Part shown: piece after piece, positions 17,296 through 26,158 of the stretch
Layout: each line of letters opens with the position of its first letter
How positions within the stretch are numbered: the first letter of the stretch is position 1
Assembly: GCF_017355935.1 (NCBI RefSeq)
Contig: NZ_JAFIQT010000007.1
Coordinates: 62,001 to 126,000 of the forward strand
DNA length: 64,000 bases
Reading direction: 5' to 3'
Source of the DNA: Telluribacter humicola
GTDB taxonomy: Bacteria; Bacteroidota; Bacteroidia; Cytophagales; Spirosomataceae
Notes under the pieces: model-generated
The model's database searches: none
Seen by the model: the letters and a program-made list of their open reading frames with translations, nothing else
What the model was told of the DNA's origin: nothing
Position numbers and translations under genes: made by a program

Positions 17296-17413
17296 GGTTT
17301 GGCTAAACGTGGATCATCTTTGAAAATTAAAGTGGTGATTACCAACTGTATGTACTAGTCCTGTTATCTTAGCGGATAGGAACCTATCTACGAGATATAC
17401 TCTCCTCCCCGCT

Positions 17414-18799
17414 ATGAATAAGACCCTGATTATAAATGTATTTGATGAATTGAAAGACCTACTGGGTGACCGCGTCACGCAGGATGAAACCCTCTGCCGG
17501 GAACACGGTGCCGGCTACAGCTACCACGCCTGCATGCCCCCCGACCTGGTCCTCTACCCCAGCTGTACCGAAGAGGTATCGGCAGTGGTCGCCATTTGTG
17601 CCCGGCATCAGGTACCCATAGTTCCGTTCGGAGCAGGCACGTCGGTAGAAGGCCATGTATTGGCCCTAAAAGGAGGCGTATGTATTGATCTCCGGCAGAT
17701 GCACCAGGTAGTGGCATTGAGCTACGAAGATATGTACATAACCGTACAGGCGGGCGTAAGCCGTAACCAGCTCGACCAGCTCCTGGAGGGCAGTGGTTTC
17801 TTCTTCCCGATAGGACCCGGTGTCAACGCCACGTTGGGTGGGATGGCCAGTACCCGCGCCTCCGGTACCAATGCTGTACGCTACGGCACCATGAAGGACA
17901 ATGTACTCGCGCTAACGGTAGTACTGCCCGACGGACAGACTATACGGACCGGAAGCAAGGCGCGGAAATCCTCCGCCGGGTACGACCTGACGAGACTCCT
18001 TGTAGGAGCAGAAGGTACCCTGGGCATCATTACCGAACTGACACTCCGGCTGCACCCTTACCCCGCAGCCATCCGGGCGGCGGTATGCTCTTTCCCTACG
18101 GTTGAGGCCGCCGTCAAAACGGCCATTACCACCATCCAGAAAGGAGTACCCATTGCCAAGGTAGAGCTACTGGATGCCGTAATGATGCGGGCGGTGAATC
18201 TGTATTCTTCGCTGAGCTACGAAGAAAAGCCTACTCTTTTCCTGGAATTTCATGGAACGGAGGGGGAAGTAAGTGAGCAGGTCCAGAAAGTACAGCAGTA
18301 CGCTGAGCAGCACGGTGTAACCGGATTTGTATGGGCCGAAGACGAACCTACCCGCACCCGACTCTGGCGCGCCCGCACCGACGCGGCTCCGGCTGCTATG
18401 GCCCTGGTGCCGGGCTCCGAGCTTATGGGTACCGATGTTTGCGTACCTATCTCGCGCCTGGCTGAATGCATCGTGGATACACAGGCTGACGCGGAGGCTA
18501 CCGGCGTACTGGCTCCCATAGTCGGTCATGTAGGCGACGGTAACTTTCACCTGACCATGCTCATCCACCCGGACGATCCCGAAGGGTTTGAAAAAGCCAA
18601 GGCCCTTAACGAACGGCTGGTACTGCGGGCCCTGGCTATGGAAGGTACCTGTTCGGGCGAGCACGGGATTGGCATCGGCAAGCTTCCCTATATGCCCCTC
18701 GAACATAAAGAGGCATTAAAAGTCATGCTGGCTATCAAGAAAGCCATTGATCCGGACAACAGAATGAATCCCGGAAAACTACTGCCGGATATGGGATAG
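17414..18799 (+). CDS. FAD-linked oxidase, GlcD/D-lactate dehydrogenase type
   Basis: 461 residues. An N-terminal FAD_binding_4 (PCMH) domain has PFGAGTSVEGHV near 76-87 and PGVNATLGGMASTRASGTNA near 136-155; an FAD-oxidase C-terminal domain has HVGDGNFHLTML near 375 and the hallmark GTCSGEHGIGIGK near 415. Such flavoproteins oxidise D-2-hydroxyacids (D-lactate, glycolate) and pass electrons to quinone or cytochrome. No iron-sulfur partner gene is adjacent, so a cytochrome-type D-lactate dehydrogenase is the best guess. It is divergent from the cco operon. Confidence 0.88.
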   Translation: MNKTLIINVFDELKDLLGDRVTQDETLCREHGAGYSYHACMPPDLVLYPSCTEEVSAVVAICARHQVPIVPFGAGTSVEGHVLALKGGVCIDLRQMHQVVALSYEDMYITVQAGVSRNQLDQLLEGSGFFFPIGPGVNATLGGMASTRASGTNAVRYGTMKDNVLALTVVLPDGQTIRTGSKARKSSAGYDLTRLLVGAEGTLGIITELTLRLHPYPAAIRAAVCSFPTVEAAVKTAITTIQKGVPIAKVELLDAVMMRAVNLYSSLSYEEKPTLFLEFHGTEGEVSEQVQKVQQYAEQHGVTGFVWAEDEPTRTRLWRARTDAAPAAMALVPGSELMGTDVCVPISRLAECIVDTQADAEATGVLAPIVGHVGDGNFHLTMLIHPDDPEGFEKAKALNERLVLRALAMEGTCSGEHGIGIGKLPYMPLEHKEALKVMLAIKKAIDPDNRMNPGKLLPDMG

Positions 18800-18986
18800 T
18801 AGTAGTAGACTTTCAGATAAATGGTTGGAAGACCCTTGCCAGAAACAACAAAACTCTGGCTAGGTAAACATTGGGAAGTGACTGCACGTATCCAGATCGC
18901 AGGTCAGCCTCTTTTTTGACCGCACCCCAACCATACCACCTATTCATGATTACTATCGTTTTGTAATTCCTCCTGCTTGCGCCGCT

Positions 18987-20465
18987 TTACTTTGCCGAAA
19001 GAATAACCCGCCGGTACGACACCAGCGAAGGTGTACCACTATCTTTTACCTCTAGTACCAGGTGAATTTGCTTATCGCCCAGGTCAGCGGGTACCTGCCA
19101 CTGCTGTGTCTCTGCTGCCGGATCCTGAATAGAAAAATCATTGGGATAAGTACCTGCCTCCTTGTAGTAAAACCACCGATGGGTGAGTTGGTCGTTGTCG
19201 GGATCAGAAGTCCCTTTTGTATTTAGGCGGATCTGCTGACCCGGTCGCACCTTGAGGTGAAGTACCTGCCGGGACTTATCACCATTTACCACCACTACCG
19301 GCTCGTGGTTAACTTCTTTGGGGCCTTTGGTCGAATACTGCAGGCGGTTCATAAAGCTGTTCTTGACTTCCGGAATCCAACGGGCCAGCTCGGTTTTATC
19401 TACCCCACAGGTATGATAGTACCCTTCCGGAAATTCACTTCCCATCGGGCTGAACCGACTCCCCCAGCTCCCCTGGGTCGGGTCCAGAGGGTCGTTGAGT
19501 CCGCGTACCGCGCTTAGCAGGTACAGAAAGGCAGGTGTATCTCCTTCTCCTCCGTGATCATAGAGAGCCGACATAGGTCCATGCCCCTTTACTTCGCTGT
19601 CTTTCATAACACTAATGTACTGCCAGAAATGACCCGTATCGTGCAGCAGCCAACCTGCTTTTACCCGCTCCCCGTCGTAGGTAGACCGGGTAGTCCGAAT
19701 ATCTATACATTTTGAGGCTTTAACCTTATCCAGATCCACCAGATAGTCGAAGGTGATATCCTGAAGCAGGATACCAAAAACGTGCAGCTTGCCCAGCAGC
19801 TTGTTGAATTTTTCCTCGCCCTGCCGCTGGCGGTAACGGTACAGCGCCTGCACGAACGTAATAGGCCCACCCCACATCTGAACAAATATGGGCCGATCGT
19901 CCGGCTTGTTGAATACCTGCTGCAGGTACTCACTTCCTTCCGAATCTTTGGACTCGCCGTTGGGGTTAGTACCTTCTCCTATCCAGTCGGCAAATCGAAT
20001 ATCTCCCCAGCTACTCTCTACGTAGCGTCCTGCTATATTCGCTGCAAATTTCTTCTCGTTGGTCAGCCAAATGATAGGCAATGCCCCACGTCCCTTTTTA
20101 GTTATTTTCTGTAAAGCCTCATAAGCAGGAAAGCCCGCGTCATGCTTCAGGAGCTGAGGCCGTTCCTGCTGGTAAGCTTCCAGAATAGCCTGCCCCTTTT
20201 GCCAGGGACCATCCTGCTTATGCGTAAAGTCAGGCAACTGCTGCGTAATGATGATAGCCTCAGTATCAAAGTAGGGAGCATAGTAGAGGTACCGGATCAG
20301 TGAGTTGCCGTCATCATGGGTCATGTCAGTCATGATGACAACCCGATACTTTTCATTCTTTTGAGCAAAACAGGCTCCTATGGTACCAATACCAATAAGT
20401 ACCCAGACGGCTGCTTTGCAAGTACAGTGGGTGAATAGACTCCTATAAAGATGCCTCTTGAGCAT
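18987..20465 (-). CDS. DUF1593 (nucleoside-hydrolase-like) secreted protein
   Basis: 492 residues with an N-terminal signal-type segment (about 15-35) ending near FAQKNEKY. The N-terminal domain begins RVVIMTDMTHDDGNSLIRYL, an Asp-rich start like that of the nucleoside-hydrolase fold typical of DUF1593, with conserved blocks WGGPITFVQALY near 218 and DHGGEGDTPAFLYLL near 305. The C-terminal 90 residues form an Ig/cadherin-like beta domain (GTSDPDNDQLTHRWFYY). Members are exported proteins near polysaccharide-use genes; the activity is unproven. Confidence 0.85.
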   Translation of the reverse strand: MLKRHLYRSLFTHCTCKAAVWVLIGIGTIGACFAQKNEKYRVVIMTDMTHDDGNSLIRYLYYAPYFDTEAIIITQQLPDFTHKQDGPWQKGQAILEAYQQERPQLLKHDAGFPAYEALQKITKKGRGALPIIWLTNEKKFAANIAGRYVESSWGDIRFADWIGEGTNPNGESKDSEGSEYLQQVFNKPDDRPIFVQMWGGPITFVQALYRYRQRQGEEKFNKLLGKLHVFGILLQDITFDYLVDLDKVKASKCIDIRTTRSTYDGERVKAGWLLHDTGHFWQYISVMKDSEVKGHGPMSALYDHGGEGDTPAFLYLLSAVRGLNDPLDPTQGSWGSRFSPMGSEFPEGYYHTCGVDKTELARWIPEVKNSFMNRLQYSTKGPKEVNHEPVVVVNGDKSRQVLHLKVRPGQQIRLNTKGTSDPDNDQLTHRWFYYKEAGTYPNDFSIQDPAAETQQWQVPADLGDKQIHLVLEVKDSGTPSLVSYRRVILSAK

Positions 20466-20601
20466 TGTTCAAGTTATTAATAGTTAAATAGAAAACGTTG
20501 GATAGCAGGAATGTACAGAAGACTATTTACATCATTTCTGACGAACAGAGCCGGGCATTTTTGCCATAAACAGGTAGTCACACCAGTCACGGGTGGTCTG
20601 T

Positions 20602-21789
20602 TTACAAATAACTCCATACCCGGCTGCTTTGCCGGGCTTTGAATCCGGCATACCACAGGCAAAGGGGGTAGAAAAATAAGACTACTCCAATCCAGAAAAG
20701 ATATACCACGCCCAGGCTGAATCCCTGTTCAGGAGGGATGCCTTCCTGCATTTCCAGCTCAGTCCACGTCACACCCGATAGTAGCATACCTACCACCGCC
20801 AGGATATGGATCACCAGGAAATGGAGCACGTAGTAGAACAGAGGTACCCTGCCGTATACGCTGAAAAAGTTAATCCACCCGAATCGCCGTCCTTCCAGGG
20901 CATACAGGAGTAGCATGCCGGGCCCTAGTGTCATGAGCAGGTACAGTAGTGATGGCGGGTACTTGGTCGTATTAAGAAACGACATGAACGTGTAAAGACC
21001 ATTGCGCTGTATCTCCCAGGGACGCAGATCGCCGTATACATTGAGGTATCGAAGCAGGATAAAGCCTGCCACCGCGACCAATCCAATAAGTAGCAGGACT
21101 CTCTTCCGCTGCTCCATCGTATAGCCACTCCCGTACAGCCTCCCAAAGCAGTAGCCTGTAATCAACACACCTATCCAGGGCAGTACCGGGTACAGAATTC
21201 CAATTGTCAGACCCGAGTCGAGGCGTATGAAGTTTTGCTTATGTAACAGGGACCAGACCAAGTTGGCCGTAGTACCTTCCGGAAACGACACCCCATCCAG
21301 CGCGTTATGCCCCGCTATGATTCCCAACCCTACTGCCAGCAGGATGCCCCAGGGCAGGAATTTCAGAACGCTGAGTACGATCATACTGAAGCCAATGGCC
21401 CAGATAACCTGCAGCATCAGGAATGAGAACGTAATATCAAACCAGAAGGTAAAGTTGATTATGGTTAACTCTAAAAAGATGAGCCACAGTCCCCTCGTGA
21501 ACAGAAAGCTACTCAACTGCCCCGGCGACTTCTTTCGTCCGGACAAGTAGGCCGACGTACCCGCCAGAAATACGAATATGGGCGCACAGTAGTGTGTAAT
21601 CCAGCGTGTAAAAAACAAAGTAGGCGTAGTAGTAGCCATATCGGTGGCATCGTAGTAGAAGCCGTTGACATGCAGAAAATCCCGGGTATGATCCAGAGCC
21701 ATGATCACCATTACTATTCCCCGAAGGACATCAATACTACCCACGCGGGTCAGGGTTTGGGGAGGCGGAAGTGTAAGGGTTTGTGTCAT
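20602..21789 (-). CDS. DUF1624/HGSNAT-like integral membrane protein
   Basis: 395 residues from ATG 21787-21789 (MTQTLTLPPP); an upstream in-frame ATG would add 21 basic residues. About ten transmembrane helices. The start SIDVLRGIVMVIMALDHTRD is the conserved opening of DUF1624 and heparan-alpha-glucosaminide acetyltransferase-like proteins, where an Asp/His pair sits in the first helix. Further conserved segments are APIFVFLAGTSAYL and GRVPLFYYVLHFLVIH. A transmembrane acyl-transfer role is plausible but not shown. It lies 136 bp upstream of the DUF1593 gene on the same strand. Confidence 0.88.
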   Translation of the reverse strand: MTQTLTLPPPQTLTRVGSIDVLRGIVMVIMALDHTRDFLHVNGFYYDATDMATTTPTLFFTRWITHYCAPIFVFLAGTSAYLSGRKKSPGQLSSFLFTRGLWLIFLELTIINFTFWFDITFSFLMLQVIWAIGFSMIVLSVLKFLPWGILLAVGLGIIAGHNALDGVSFPEGTTANLVWSLLHKQNFIRLDSGLTIGILYPVLPWIGVLITGYCFGRLYGSGYTMEQRKRVLLLIGLVAVAGFILLRYLNVYGDLRPWEIQRNGLYTFMSFLNTTKYPPSLLYLLMTLGPGMLLLYALEGRRFGWINFFSVYGRVPLFYYVLHFLVIHILAVVGMLLSGVTWTELEMQEGIPPEQGFSLGVVYLFWIGVVLFFYPLCLWYAGFKARQSSRVWSYL

Positions 21790-21952
21790 GGGGAAAGAAG
21801 CTGAATGAATCACCGAACGTGTAGTGTACTGTAAGCGCCTGCTCCTGTACACAATTTTAACACACCCTTAGAAGCTGCTGATTTTTAGCAAAATAAATAA
21901 AAAGTATAGGACTTTTCATACTGCCTACTCTGATAACTATATGTCTAAAAAG

Positions 21953-21985
21953 AAAAAAGCGACAGAGTACTACTCCGCCGCTTTT
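21953..21985 (-). terminator. Terminator of ccoI
   Basis: AAAAGCG at 21955-21961 pairs with CGCTTTT at 21979-21985, with an inner GAGT/ACTC stem. Read on the minus strand the hairpin is followed by a T run. It starts 19 bp after the ccoI stop. Confidence 0.75.
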
Positions 21986-22003
21986 CATACCCATTATTCA
22001 CAC

Positions 22004-24451
22004 TTACTTTTTCATACACCTGCGCGCCGCCAGACTAGTAGCCCCCGTAGTAAATAGTACAATGATGATAGAGCTGACCGGCATAAGAATAGCTGCCATG
22101 ACTGGGGTCAACTGACCGGTTACCGCAAAAGTGAGTCCGATGACATTGTACACCAGCGACAAGACAAAACTCAGCTTTATTACCATCTGTCCGGCGCGTG
22201 CTAATTTGATGTAACGCGGCAGGTCAGCCAGCCGCTCTCCTTCTATAATGGCGTCGCAGGCGGGTGAGAAGTTATTCACATCGTCGGATACAGCCAGTCC
22301 TACCTCGCTCTGACGCAGGGCACCGGCATCGTTCAGGCCGTCACCTACCATCAGTACCCGCTTGCCATCTTTTTGCATCTTCTGTACAAAGGCCAGCTTC
22401 TCATCGGGCTGCTGTCTGAAAAATAACCGGGATGTACTCCCAAATAAAGTACTCAGATAACTTTGGTCAGTAGGTTTATCACCCGAGAGCAGGTACAGAT
22501 CATACCTATCCTCACGCAGACTGACGACCGACTGGGCCAGTTCGGGACGGTACTTGCTACGGATAGAGAAATAGCCACGTACCCGCCCGTCTATCGATAC
22601 ATATACCCGTGACGCATTGTGGCTGTCACCATCGAATGTATCTATTCCAACCCAGCGTGCCGAACCGAGTTGTACGGTGTATCGGCCCCACAGCGCCCGG
22701 GTACCGGCTCCTTCGGTCTCCTCATAGTCGGACAGTACCCTCCGGCTCAGCGTCACCTCGGGCAGGCATTGTACAAGCAGCCGGCTCAGCGGATGGGACG
22801 ACTGCGCGGCCAGGGTTTTGATCATTACCTGCTCATCAGCCGATAGGGGTTCCCCTTCGAAGGTTACTTCTGCTTCGCTGGCCAGGGTAATGGTACCCGT
22901 CTTATCGAATACTACGGTATCTATCTTAGCCAGACGCTCAATGGCAAACGCATTCTTTAAATAGAATCGGTACTTACCAAAAATACTCAGCATATTGCCA
23001 TTGGTAAATGTGGCCGATAGCGTCAGGGCACAGGGGCAAGCCACAATAAGTACTGCCGTAAAAGAAGTGAATGCCGTAGCAAAACTTGCTTCTGTATACA
23101 TCCAGTAGCTAAAAGTCAGCGTGGCGATGACCAGCACGATTGACGAGAAGTACCGGTTAAAGCGGGCCGCCAGCGTCTGGTTCTCGTCCTCTTTTTTACG
23201 AGTAAAGGCGTCGTTGTTCCATAGCTGGGTCAGGTAGCTTTGCGATACCCGGCGGAGTACCTCCATCTCTACTGCCGTTCCGCTCTGTCGTCCTCCGGCG
23301 TAGATGGTATCGCCTTTGCGGCGCTCGACCGGCTCGGCCTCACCCGAAACAAAGCTGTAATCAATCATGGCCTGCGGACTTACCAGTACCGCATCGGCAG
23401 GTATCAGCTCCCGGTTCCGTACGATCATGTGGTCACCAGGGCGCAGGTCCGTGATGGCTAAACGGGTTTCCACCCTATCCTTCAATACTGCTACCGCTAC
23501 GGGAAAATACGACTTATAGTCGCGGTCGAAAGAAATACTGGCGTAGGTCCGGTCCTGAAAGTACCGCCCGATGAGCAGGAAAAAGATGGAACCTGTCAGC
23601 GAATCCAGATAGCCGGGACCGGTCTGGGATAGGATCTGGTATAGGCTCGTCAGGAACACTGACCACAAAGCTAGTGTAATGGGGGCATCAATATTCAGAT
23701 AACGACCACGCAGGGCTTTCCAGGCCGATACAAAAAAGTCAGAAGCACTATAGAAAAACACCGGCAGTGCCAGTACCACATTGAGGGCACTGAAAAGTAC
23801 CCTCAGGCTCTGGTCTTCGGTACTCTGCCCCAGGTGAAAGTACTCGGGCAGGCTCAGCATCATGATGTTCGCAAATGAGAAACCTGCGATTCCCATCTTG
23901 TACAGACGGGTGCGATTCCACTTATTTCCTGCTTTCCCCTCCACATCATTAAGGCTGATGTAGGGTTCGTAACCGATCCTGGTCAACAGTTCGGCCAGTT
24001 CACTCAGCTTTATTTTATCGGGATAAAAGGAGACCCGTACTTTCTTTTCAGGAAAGTTTACCACCGAACCCGATACTCCCGGGTGCAGACGGTCCAGTTT
24101 TTCGAGCAACCAGATACACGAGCTACAGTGCATTTTGGGCACCAGCCAGTTGATCCGCGACTGCCGACCGTCCGTAAACTCCAGTAGCTTCGGCTGTACG
24201 TCGGGCAGGTCCAGGTAGTCAAACTTGCCCTGGTAGTACGTGACCTCGGGGGAGTTGCCTTTGGCATCGTCAAAGGCATAGTACTGGCAGAGGTCGTTCT
24301 CTTTCAGTACATCATACACCAGCTTACACCCTTCGCAGCAAAACTCGTGACTATCGTGGGGGAGTATTTCGTCACGGCAGGGTTCGCCGCAGTGGTAGCA
24401 GGTATGAGTTTCCTGAACCGGTGATTCAGGAGCAAGAATACTTTCTTTCAT
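22004..24451 (-). CDS. ccoI: Copper-translocating P-type ATPase of cbb3 oxidase assembly (CcoI/FixI type)
   Basis: 815 residues. The N-terminus has a Cys-rich metal-binding region (CYHCGEPC near 18-25 and CCEGCK near 38-43) typical of CcoI-like pumps, then a heavy-metal domain with MHCSSCIWLLEKL near 108. Eight membrane helices follow, with the ion-site motif CPCALTLS, phosphorylation motif DKTGTIT and hinge GDGLNDAGAL. CcoI exports copper for the CuB centre of cbb3 oxidase. It lies about 5 kb from the cco operon but carries the same upstream palindrome. Confidence 0.95.
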   Translation of the reverse strand: MKESILAPESPVQETHTCYHCGEPCRDEILPHDSHEFCCEGCKLVYDVLKENDLCQYYAFDDAKGNSPEVTYYQGKFDYLDLPDVQPKLLEFTDGRQSRINWLVPKMHCSSCIWLLEKLDRLHPGVSGSVVNFPEKKVRVSFYPDKIKLSELAELLTRIGYEPYISLNDVEGKAGNKWNRTRLYKMGIAGFSFANIMMLSLPEYFHLGQSTEDQSLRVLFSALNVVLALPVFFYSASDFFVSAWKALRGRYLNIDAPITLALWSVFLTSLYQILSQTGPGYLDSLTGSIFFLLIGRYFQDRTYASISFDRDYKSYFPVAVAVLKDRVETRLAITDLRPGDHMIVRNRELIPADAVLVSPQAMIDYSFVSGEAEPVERRKGDTIYAGGRQSGTAVEMEVLRRVSQSYLTQLWNNDAFTRKKEDENQTLAARFNRYFSSIVLVIATLTFSYWMYTEASFATAFTSFTAVLIVACPCALTLSATFTNGNMLSIFGKYRFYLKNAFAIERLAKIDTVVFDKTGTITLASEAEVTFEGEPLSADEQVMIKTLAAQSSHPLSRLLVQCLPEVTLSRRVLSDYEETEGAGTRALWGRYTVQLGSARWVGIDTFDGDSHNASRVYVSIDGRVRGYFSIRSKYRPELAQSVVSLREDRYDLYLLSGDKPTDQSYLSTLFGSTSRLFFRQQPDEKLAFVQKMQKDGKRVLMVGDGLNDAGALRQSEVGLAVSDDVNNFSPACDAIIEGERLADLPRYIKLARAGQMVIKLSFVLSLVYNVIGLTFAVTGQLTPVMAAILMPVSSIIIVLFTTGATSLAARRCMKK

Positions 24452-24527
24452 GGGTTGTTTTAGCCGGTAAAAGCAGGTCGCTTGTTGCTGTTAGAGTACA
24501 GGAGCGGCCCACCTATATTTTACGGCT

Positions 24528-24592
24528 CAAAATTGCAACTCTTTCCCGCACCCCGGCATGACCTGAGTAGGAGCAGAATATGACTTTGGTCA
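24528..24592 (-). promoter_or_regulatory. ccoI promoter region with FNR-box-like operator
   Basis: Palindrome TGAC-TTTG-GTCA at 24581-24592 in the context ATGACTTTGGTCAGGGTTT. A near-consensus minus-strand -7 box CAATTTTG (one mismatch to TAnnTTTG) is at 24535-24528. Centres are 55 bp apart, almost the same as at ccoS, again near -62. The start codon is 130 bp from the operator. Confidence 0.6.
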
Positions 24593-24883
24593 GGGTTTTT
24601 GGAGGAGTAGGTATAGGTAAATGACTCCAGTAGCTATGCATAGTTGAAAGAAATGCGGTTCGCAATATATTGCTTAACCAGCTGTCCGCACCGGGCTGGA
24701 TCGCGCTATGGCTATCGAACTTTAGGGGCCTTCCTGAATTAAAGTAATACTAGACTAGTTCTTAATATGGTCAAATTACTACTCGTTTCTTTATGTTGGA
24801 ATCTATTTGGAATTGTAGGTCGGATAATTTTGATTTGTAGGATTAACAAGTCATCCTGAACCAAAAGATCGAGTAGTCAATCA
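24593..24883 (+). promoter_or_regulatory. Gap at the left border of the accessory operon, with a candidate promoter
   Basis: No gene is seen here. A consensus -7 box TAATTTTG lies at 24825-24832, about 50 bp before the first ATG of the isoprenoid-synthase-like gene. No repeat matching the right border and no integrase or attachment site was recognised. Confidence 0.5.
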
Positions 24884-25918
24884 ATGCAGTTACCCCCTAG
24901 CCTGGCAGCGGACCGCCGCAGGCCCCTTTCGCTGGCCCAGGCCAAGCTTCTTAACTTCGGAAGCATATCATTGAACCCTACCCAGGCCCAGGCGCTGGGC
25001 TTAATGAATCAGCAGTTAATCGCCCTGTGCCGGACACTGCCCGAACCCCTGGTTGACTCGGCTATCCTTACGCTACAAAGTCACTATGCCGGCTCCCGGC
25101 TGGTCAATCTGCTCAACTTTTACACCAAGTTTTACCCCCCCACGTGGTCGGTTATTTATTGGTTGCAGGAACGGAACCCCCTGCTAACGCCGGCCGAGCT
25201 GGAAAGTGCTTATATTGCTCAGGCCATGGCTATGTTTCTACATATGCTTGACGACCATCTGGTTGATGGCCAGCTGACTCCTACTCACTTGCTACTACAG
25301 CTGCGAACAAAGGCCTGGATGCGGTTCAGCCAGCACACAGACCTCCTGGCACGCATGGTGCCAGACGGCCCGGCCATTGGACAGGCCCTGATTGACACGT
25401 ACTTCGGCGGGGTGCATCATCCACCCCAGGTAGATAGCCTGGAGGCCTACTGCCATCGGTTTCGTAGCCAGCTAAGCACCGGGCTCGTTGTGCCGATGCT
25501 AATCGCGACCCGTACCGGTTGCTCAACCGCCGAGGTACGGCTGGCGTTTGAGTCGTTTGGCATTGCCTGGCGACTCCTGGACGATTTGCGCGATTGCCAA
25601 TCTGATGTGTATGACGGTGAGCCTTCGGGGGTGTACTACCAGCTTACGCCCGAGGGGCGGGCACACTGGGAGGCCTGCCGGGGCAAACCCGACGATGCCC
25701 CCGAATGGCAAAGTCTCATAGACTACTTAGACGCAACGGGTACCTTAACGGAGTCTGTTCAGCACCTTGTCCGGGCACTTGGCGATGCTCAGAAGGCCGC
25801 CGAAGCAGCTGGTTTAGTGGGATATGCTGCCGAGTTTCGTCAGCTGGCCCAACCGTTGCTTACTACCCCAAAGCAAATAATTCATCAGCAGACCAATCCA
25901 ACTATCCCTAACAGATGA
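24884..25918 (+). CDS. Class I isoprenoid synthase-like enzyme
   Basis: 344 mostly helical residues. Two Asp-rich motifs at family-like spacing point to the class I isoprenoid-synthase fold: DDHLVD (Asp123, Asp124, Asp128) in the helix AMAMFLHMLDDHLVDG, and DDLRDCQSD (233-241) in SFGIAWRLLDDLRDC. In such enzymes they bind magnesium-diphosphate. It lacks the RRG segment usual after the first motif of chain-elongating prenyl synthases, so it may be a terpene cyclase, head-to-head synthase or a prenyl-transferring enzyme. Only 2 of 15 valine codons are GTA, against 13 of the first 20 in the native gene at 17414. Its TGA overlaps the ATG of the next gene. Confidence 0.8.
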   Translation: MQLPPSLAADRRRPLSLAQAKLLNFGSISLNPTQAQALGLMNQQLIALCRTLPEPLVDSAILTLQSHYAGSRLVNLLNFYTKFYPPTWSVIYWLQERNPLLTPAELESAYIAQAMAMFLHMLDDHLVDGQLTPTHLLLQLRTKAWMRFSQHTDLLARMVPDGPAIGQALIDTYFGGVHHPPQVDSLEAYCHRFRSQLSTGLVVPMLIATRTGCSTAEVRLAFESFGIAWRLLDDLRDCQSDVYDGEPSGVYYQLTPEGRAHWEACRGKPDDAPEWQSLIDYLDATGTLTESVQHLVRALGDAQKAAEAAGLVGYAAEFRQLAQPLLTTPKQIIHQQTNPTIPNR

Positions 25919-26121
25919 AAACATACGCCGACTTCATTACAGCCATCACTACGCAGCCAGCGCTCCTCCAGGAACTTGAATCCATTCTCCCCTTTCCAGA
26001 CCAGTCAGCGCTGCAAAGGTGGTTTATAGACAAAGGCTACCAGATTGGGGATCATGACCTGCAAATGCTGTACGACCAGCAGAACTCACTCCTGGATGCC
26101 AGCGAGCAGGTCAACTACTAA
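25915..26121 (+). CDS. Nif11-like small protein
   Basis: 68 residues. YADFITAITTQPALLQELES, then ALQRWFIDKGYQIGDHDLQML, follow the Nif11 pattern (an F near residue 7, P-x-L-x-x-x-L, and a GY-x-hydrophobic turn before the last helix). Nif11 domains serve as leader peptides of some RiPP precursors and also occur as free small proteins. The 12-residue tail (SLLDASEQVNY) has no Cys and no Gly-Gly cleavage site, so a classic lanthipeptide-type core is not visible. It starts inside the stop of the upstream gene (ATGA), which implies translational coupling. Confidence 0.72.
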   Translation: MKTYADFITAITTQPALLQELESILPFPDQSALQRWFIDKGYQIGDHDLQMLYDQQNSLLDASEQVNY

Positions 26122-26158
26122 CCATTGATGCGTTTATCTATTTAGCTTTTGCTTCGCT

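Noticed and set aside
20477-20662. Small 61-codon minus-strand frame after the DUF1624 gene
   Set aside because: It overlaps the 3' end of the DUF1624 gene and has no signal, motif or start support.
24558-24570. Second operator-like ATGACCTGAGTAG upstream of ccoI
   Set aside because: Only the left half-site fits (the right is GTAG rather than GTCA), so it was not counted as a fourth site.
26034-26121. Lanthipeptide- or thiopeptide-like core in the Nif11-like peptide
   Set aside because: The tail lacks Cys and a Gly-Gly cleavage site, so a standard RiPP core is not supported.
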